A stretch of 9,556 nucleotides of DNA, taken from the NCBI GenBank assembly GCA_016744275.1, contig JADGEP010000129.1:1-9556 (forward strand), read 5' to 3'. Within the stretch, counting starts at the first letter, position 1. Every line of letters begins with the position of its first letter. The DNA is from Candidatus Krumholzibacteriia bacterium. GTDB taxonomy: Bacteria; Krumholzibacteriota; Krumholzibacteriia; LZORAL124-64-63. Positions 5,747-9,556 of this stretch are shown piece after piece. The position numbers were made by a program, and so were the translations under genes. The notes below the pieces were generated by a model that searched no databases, had not been told where the DNA came from, and saw only the letters and a program-made list of their open reading frames with translations.

Positions 5747-8700
5747 TTACCGGACCAAGGACATTTTCCTGATGGCCGTGAAATCCGCTGCCTCCATCCG
5801 CAAGAAGTAGACTCCGCCCGCAACTCCGCGGCCTTTGTCGTCACGCCCGTCCCACCGGAAGGTGTGGGATCCCTGGGGAAGAATCCCACCGTACAGTTTG
5901 CGCACAGCACGGCCCTGAACATCGTAAATCCGCACCCCCACCCGCGATTCGCGGGGAACATCCATCGCGATGTTGGTCATGGGGTTGAAGGGATTGGGGT
6001 AATTCTGGTACAGCTCGAAGCGGCGGGGCATCACCTCACCGCCATCCTGGGCCTTGCCCAAGGAGGCCAGGCCGTCCACTGCCAAGGCGGCCGAGATGTC
6101 GGTCACCTGAACCTCGCCAAAGGTCGCATCAACGTGGTGGGCCAACAACGCCACTCCACCATGGCGCAGCGCGTACTGACTCTCCTGACTCACCTCAAAA
6201 TTCCAGCCTGCGGGTTCCGCGGTTCCGGATTCCCAGATTTTCCAACTGTACAGCGTGACGCCGTCTCCATCGGGGGCATCGGGTTGCGTAACGCAGCGCA
6301 TACGCATCCAGTAGGTTGAACCGAGGGCAACTTTCGCTTGGCTGAAGCTCTTTGTCTGCTCCGGGCCACCAAATTTGGCTGGGGTCGGATCGGCCTGGGC
6401 TTTCGCCGGATTCCCGAAGTTGTCCCAGGCATCAAAATCCCCGTAATGGAATTGCATCGTGGGGTCATTGGCCGGACCGTTGGTCCAGCGAAGCCATCCG
6501 ATCCCGCCAAAGGGCTGATACCCGTATTTGGGCTGTGCATCGGGCCAGTTGCGGTGCCCACCGACAACGTGTCCCTCAAACCTCATCAACAGGCCCAGGC
6601 CTGCCTCATCTTCCAGAACATCATTGATGGTGATCGGCACCAGGACCTCGTAATCCTGCCAGTTTTCGTTGCCGATGAGGAAAATTCGATCGTAGCCGTT
6701 GCGCATGGTGCGCAAGGCGTCACCCTCAAGCTGCCATTGACCATCCACGTACTGGCCCACGTCCTGGGGATTGCTGACGCCGTTCCAGGCGATGGTCGCC
6801 GGCAGGGAATAGCCTCCGCCGGTTTCAAGCGTGACGTTCACCGAAACGGTCGAGACTTGCCCGGTAACACCTATGGCCCTGATGATGACGGTATTGAGGC
6901 CTTCCTGGAATAACGTGATGGGGATGTCGGCGTTAAAATCCCCTTCGTCGACCAGGCGAGCATTGTCCGGGCCTATGGTCAGGTCCTGAAACAAACCTCC
7001 GTTCACGTTGTAGGACAACGAAGCAGTGAGCGCCACCGGGCTGACGTTGCCCAGCACATTGAAGTCGGGCTGAGCCTGACCCAGGTGGCCGACCCGCTGG
7101 TCGAGACCGTGCCAGACCAGAACCTGCAACGGATTGTTCGGATATACGGAGAGAGAATAGATCTGGTTGTCCACTCCTTCGCTGTTGGCGGCGGTGACTT
7201 CCACCGCATAGTCGCCAAGAGCAGCCGGGGTCCAGTTGACCTGACCAGTCGCCGGGTCGATGGTCATCCCCTCAGGCATGGTCGCCAGGTCAAACAACGG
7301 CGCCGGGTACCCGCTCACTTCCACATCGTAGACATAGGGCAGGCCTATGGTGGCAGCCGTCACAGGTGTGGACCTGATGATCGGAACCGATGGCACAGGC
7401 TCACCCAGGACGCCGGCATTGTAATTCTGCCCGATCTCGGTCGGAGTCAGGGCACGGTCAAAAACCGCAACCAGGTAAAAAGACCCCAACCAGGGACGGT
7501 CCTCGGTCAATTCGTTGCCCAGTGCGAAGGCATAGCTTGGGTCCCAGTTTGCCATCGTGCCGAGGGTATTGCCGGACCGCGCCAGAACGCCGTCCAGGTA
7601 AATCGTGACTGCGCCCAGGGCATCTCTGGTGTATACCACATGGGTCAGGTCGGTCGTCATCGAACCAATGTCCGTCGAGGATTCAGGAGTCCCATTGTTG
7701 GACGTGGTGGTGGTGCGCAGGCGCATGACGTAACGGTCGTCGCCGCCATTGTAGACTCCCTGCCCAAGGGTGAAATTGCGCGTTCCCGGGTCAGCGGAAC
7801 ACGTCACCATGCGCGCGGGTCCATTCTGAGACAGGTTTGCCGGGGCCAGCCACGATTCAATGGTGATCGCATTCGAGCTCGTCGCCGCATCGATCACTTT
7901 GGTAGCCGGGCCCACAGACCGTACGATCGTCGCGGTGTCCAGCGAAAGGCCGCCACCCGGAAGCCAGGTGACCGCACCTGGGTCTCCGATCGTCAGGTCC
8001 ATAGGCGAACCCACACCCGACAAGTCAGGCACCACAGAGCCACTGCCGCTGGCGAAGTCGTATAGAGTCACCAGTCCAGCAGTCACACGCGAAGGGCCGT
8101 TCGGATCGTTGATGGTAAAAGCAATTGCAGGAGAATCGCCGGTCGCTCCTTCGTTATCCGTCGCTCGCGCCACGGCCAGGTGTGATCCTGCTGCACCGCC
8201 GTTCCACTGCGACTGCCACGGAGGCGAATTCACCGTCGCCACCACGGCGCCGTCGATGAGGAATTCAACCTGAACCACGGTGCCGTCGCTATCGATGGAT
8301 GTCGCCTCCAGCGGAACAGGATCCCCCAGAGGGATGACTGCTCCGGGCGACGGGCTGATCACCACAGCTGTAGGCGGTTGGTTAGGCGCGGGCAATACTG
8401 TGAGAGTAAATATCTGGTTGTCGGTACCCTCGCTGTTGCTGGCCGTCACTTCCACCGGATGGTCACCCAGGGAATCCGGCGTCCAGTCGATGAGCCCAGT
8501 CACCGGATCGATGCTCATTCCCGCAGGTGCCGCCGCCAGCGCAAACCCTGGCTCCGGGTAGCCAGTCGCTTCCACGTCGTACACGTAAGGCAGTCCCATC
8601 GCCCCAACGGTCACTGCGGCGGAGGAAATCAAAGGTGCCGACGGATCCGGTTGGCCTTGGGGGCCGGCAGAATAGTTTTGGCCGATATCCTCACCTGAAA

Positions 8701-9556
8701 GGGCTCGGTCGTAAACCGCTACCAGATAATACGACCCCAGCCAGGGACGATCTTCGGTCAGCTCGTTGCCCAGGGCAAAAGCGTAGCCAGTATTCCAGTT
8801 GGAGCAGGATCCCCCAGTGGTACCCGACTGCGCCAGCACACCATCGAGATAGATTGTTACCGACCCAGCCGCGTCACGGGTGTACACCACGTGGGTCAGT
8901 TCGGTCGTCAACGATCCACTGGCCGACGCAGTCTCGGGAGTCCCGTTGTTGGATGTGGCCGTGGTCCGCAGGCGCATGACATAACGGTCATTACCGGCGT
9001 TGTAGACACCTTGGCCAAGGGTGAAATTTCGAGTGCCCGGATCTACGGAACACGTCACCATTCGAGCGGGACCGCTTTGGGTCAGGTTGGCCGGGGTCAC
9101 CCAGGCCTCGACCGTGAGCGCATTCGTGCTTATCGCCGCATCGATCATCTTGGTCGCGGGGCCGGATGTGCGCACGATCGTCGCGGTGTCCAGCGAAAGA
9201 CCACCACCGGGCAACCAGGTCACGGCGCCGGGATTCCCGATGGCCAGATCCAGAGGTGATCCCACGCCCGAAACATCAGGCACCACGGCCCCACTGCCGG
9301 TCGTGAAATCGTAAAGGGCCACGAGTCCGGCCGTCACACGTGACGGGCCGTTGGGGTCGTGGATGTTGAACTCAACAGCAGGGGAATCACCAGATTCTCC
9401 CTCGTTGTCCGTCGCCCGGGCCACCACCAGGTGGGACCCGGCAGACCCGCCTACCCATTGGGCCTGCCACGGTGGAGCGATCAAAGTTTCCACCACCGCG
9501 CCGTCGACGAGAAACTCCACCTGAACCACGGAGCCGTCACTATCGAGGGCCGTGGC
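5747..9556 (-). CDS. Large secreted LamG/Ig-like surface protein with T9SS/FlgD-like C-terminal tail (5' partial)
   Basis: 1269 residues visible. The frame is open to the window edge (…ATALDSDGS), so the GTG at 9529 is internal and the signal peptide lies outside. Order, numbered from the edge: end of an Ig-like domain (1-69; DNEGESGDSPAVEF), LamG/concanavalin-like lectin (about 73-299; GLVALYDFTTGSG, VTIYLDG, PWLGSYYLVAVYDRAL), putative-Ig domain (about 309-389; GLPYVYDVEATGYPEP, SLGDHPVEVTASNSEG), then a second Ig-like (391-486), LamG (490-716) and putative-Ig (726-806) set. A unique region (807-1155; WHGLDQRVGHLGQ, GNENWQDYEVLVPITI, GGVALLAHHVDATFGEV) looks like another jelly-roll lectin with its own Ig-type leader. 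The last 92 residues (RRFELYQNYPNPFNP..., FRWDGRDDKGRGVAGGVYF) are a FlgD-Ig/T9SS type-A-like sorting tail. Probably a surface-anchored or secreted carbohydrate-binding or adhesive protein. No catalytic motif is recognised. Confidence 0.9.
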   Translation of the reverse strand, partial: ATALDSDGSVVQVEFLVDGAVVETLIAPPWQAQWVGGSAGSHLVVARATDNEGESGDSPAVEFNIHDPNGPSRVTAGLVALYDFTTGSGAVVPDVSGVGSPLDLAIGNPGAVTWLPGGGLSLDTATIVRTSGPATKMIDAAISTNALTVEAWVTPANLTQSGPARMVTCSVDPGTRNFTLGQGVYNAGNDRYVMRLRTTATSNNGTPETASASGSLTTELTHVVYTRDAAGSVTIYLDGVLAQSGTTGGSCSNWNTGYAFALGNELTEDRPWLGSYYLVAVYDRALSGEDIGQNYSAGPQGQPDPSAPLISSAAVTVGAMGLPYVYDVEATGYPEPGFALAAAPAGMSIDPVTGLIDWTPDSLGDHPVEVTASNSEGTDNQIFTLTVLPAPNQPPTAVVISPSPGAVIPLGDPVPLEATSIDSDGTVVQVEFLIDGAVVATVNSPPWQSQWNGGAAGSHLAVARATDNEGATGDSPAIAFTINDPNGPSRVTAGLVTLYDFASGSGSVVPDLSGVGSPMDLTIGDPGAVTWLPGGGLSLDTATIVRSVGPATKVIDAATSSNAITIESWLAPANLSQNGPARMVTCSADPGTRNFTLGQGVYNGGDDRYVMRLRTTTTSNNGTPESSTDIGSMTTDLTHVVYTRDALGAVTIYLDGVLARSGNTLGTMANWDPSYAFALGNELTEDRPWLGSFYLVAVFDRALTPTEIGQNYNAGVLGEPVPSVPIIRSTPVTAATIGLPYVYDVEVSGYPAPLFDLATMPEGMTIDPATGQVNWTPAALGDYAVEVTAANSEGVDNQIYSLSVYPNNPLQVLVWHGLDQRVGHLGQAQPDFNVLGNVSPVALTASLSYNVNGGLFQDLTIGPDNARLVDEGDFNADIPITLFQEGLNTVIIRAIGVTGQVSTVSVNVTLETGGGYSLPATIAWNGVSNPQDVGQYVDGQWQLEGDALRTMRNGYDRIFLIGNENWQDYEVLVPITINDVLEDEAGLGLLMRFEGHVVGGHRNWPDAQPKYGYQPFGGIGWLRWTNGPANDPTMQFHYGDFDAWDNFGNPAKAQADPTPAKFGGPEQTKSFSQAKVALGSTYWMRMRCVTQPDAPDGDGVTLYSWKIWESGTAEPAGWNFEVSQESQYALRHGGVALLAHHVDATFGEVQVTDISAALAVDGLASLGKAQDGGEVMPRRFELYQNYPNPFNPMTNIAMDVPRESRVGVRIYDVQGRAVRKLYGGILPQGSHTFRWDGRDDKGRGVAGGVYFLRMEAADFTAIRKMSLVR
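7139..8278 (-). repeat. Internal module copy 2 of the surface protein (Ig-LamG-Ig)
   Basis: Second copy of a 1251-bp (417-residue) period. Its 380 compared residues align to the upstream copy with no gaps; I count 280 identical (74%). The array stops after this copy, where NNPLQVLVWH begins unique sequence. The 37-residue linker NQPPTAVVISPSPGAVIPLG... that joins the copies is absent on the C-terminal side. Confidence 0.9.
8390..9556 (-). repeat. Internal module copy 1 of the surface protein (Ig-LamG-Ig)
   Basis: Upstream copy of the same module, cut by the window edge. The nine residues before the shared VVQVEF start (ATALDSDGS) match the linker preceding copy 2 (ATSIDSDGT). The linker therefore repeats too, and a further copy, or at least another Ig domain of the same type, is expected beyond the edge. 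The least conserved spots between copies are LamG loops (ASASGSLTTE against STDIGSMTTD; SCSNWNTG against TMANWDPS). Confidence 0.88.

Noticed and set aside
7085..8065. Plus-strand open frame of 326 codons (and a similar one at 8891-9259) opposite the surface protein
   Set aside because: Its repetition simply mirrors the duplicated modules on the minus strand. The Arg/His-rich translation is typical of shadow frames.

Overview
This 9.56 kb window has a GC-rich backbone (about 70% in a sampled 60-base stretch of the radical SAM gene) and looks like a chromosome fragment from an uncultivated or little-studied member of the FCB group, in the range of Krumholzibacteriota, Eisenbacteria, Zixibacteria or Latescibacterota. 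The pointers are a very large secreted protein ending in a T9SS/FlgD-like tail ('LYQNYPNPFNP...'), a secreted 6-bladed beta-propeller of a type common in those phyla, and a radical SAM/lipoprotein pair best known from Bacteroidetes. The phylum is an inference; no rRNA or other marker is present.

Layout, left to right. A NifS-like PLP enzyme, cut at its 5' end by the window edge, occupies 1-1062 (+). Thirty bases after its stop lies a complete, apparently intact insertion sequence (1093-2326). It is bounded by 26-bp terminal inverted repeats (24/26 matching) and carries one 369-aa IS1-like DDE transposase. At its right end is a minus-strand intrinsic terminator that faces into the element. A short spacer with three 13-bp tandem repeats follows. 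All remaining genes are on the minus strand. In transcription order they are a very large surface protein (5747 to beyond 9556, 5' end missing), a 357-bp spacer with no convincing gene, a 416-aa secreted beta-propeller (4139-5389), and a two-gene operon of a small putative lipoprotein (3497-4012) followed by a radical SAM/SPASM enzyme (2406-3500) whose start overlaps the lipoprotein stop by 4 bp.

The most interesting item is the lipoprotein/radical SAM pair. The enzyme carries the full radical SAM CxxxCxxC and a C-terminal SPASM cysteine set, and it matches what I recall of the 'rSAM/lipoprotein system' family (TIGR04133). The lipoprotein resembles its partner family (TIGR04134). The chemistry of this pair is, as far as I know, undescribed. 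The arrangement (substrate candidate first, enzyme translationally coupled, nothing else in the operon) suggests that the enzyme modifies the lipoprotein before or during export. The lipoprotein has a recurring E-Y-G-(x)-P motif at both ends, which I flag as a possible modification site.

The large protein has two ungapped 417-residue modules (Ig-like, LamG, putative Ig), about 74% identical by hand alignment, then a unique lectin-like region and the sorting-type tail. The repeat array evidently continues beyond the window. Long plus-strand frames opposite the minus-strand genes are GC-driven shadows and are not annotated.
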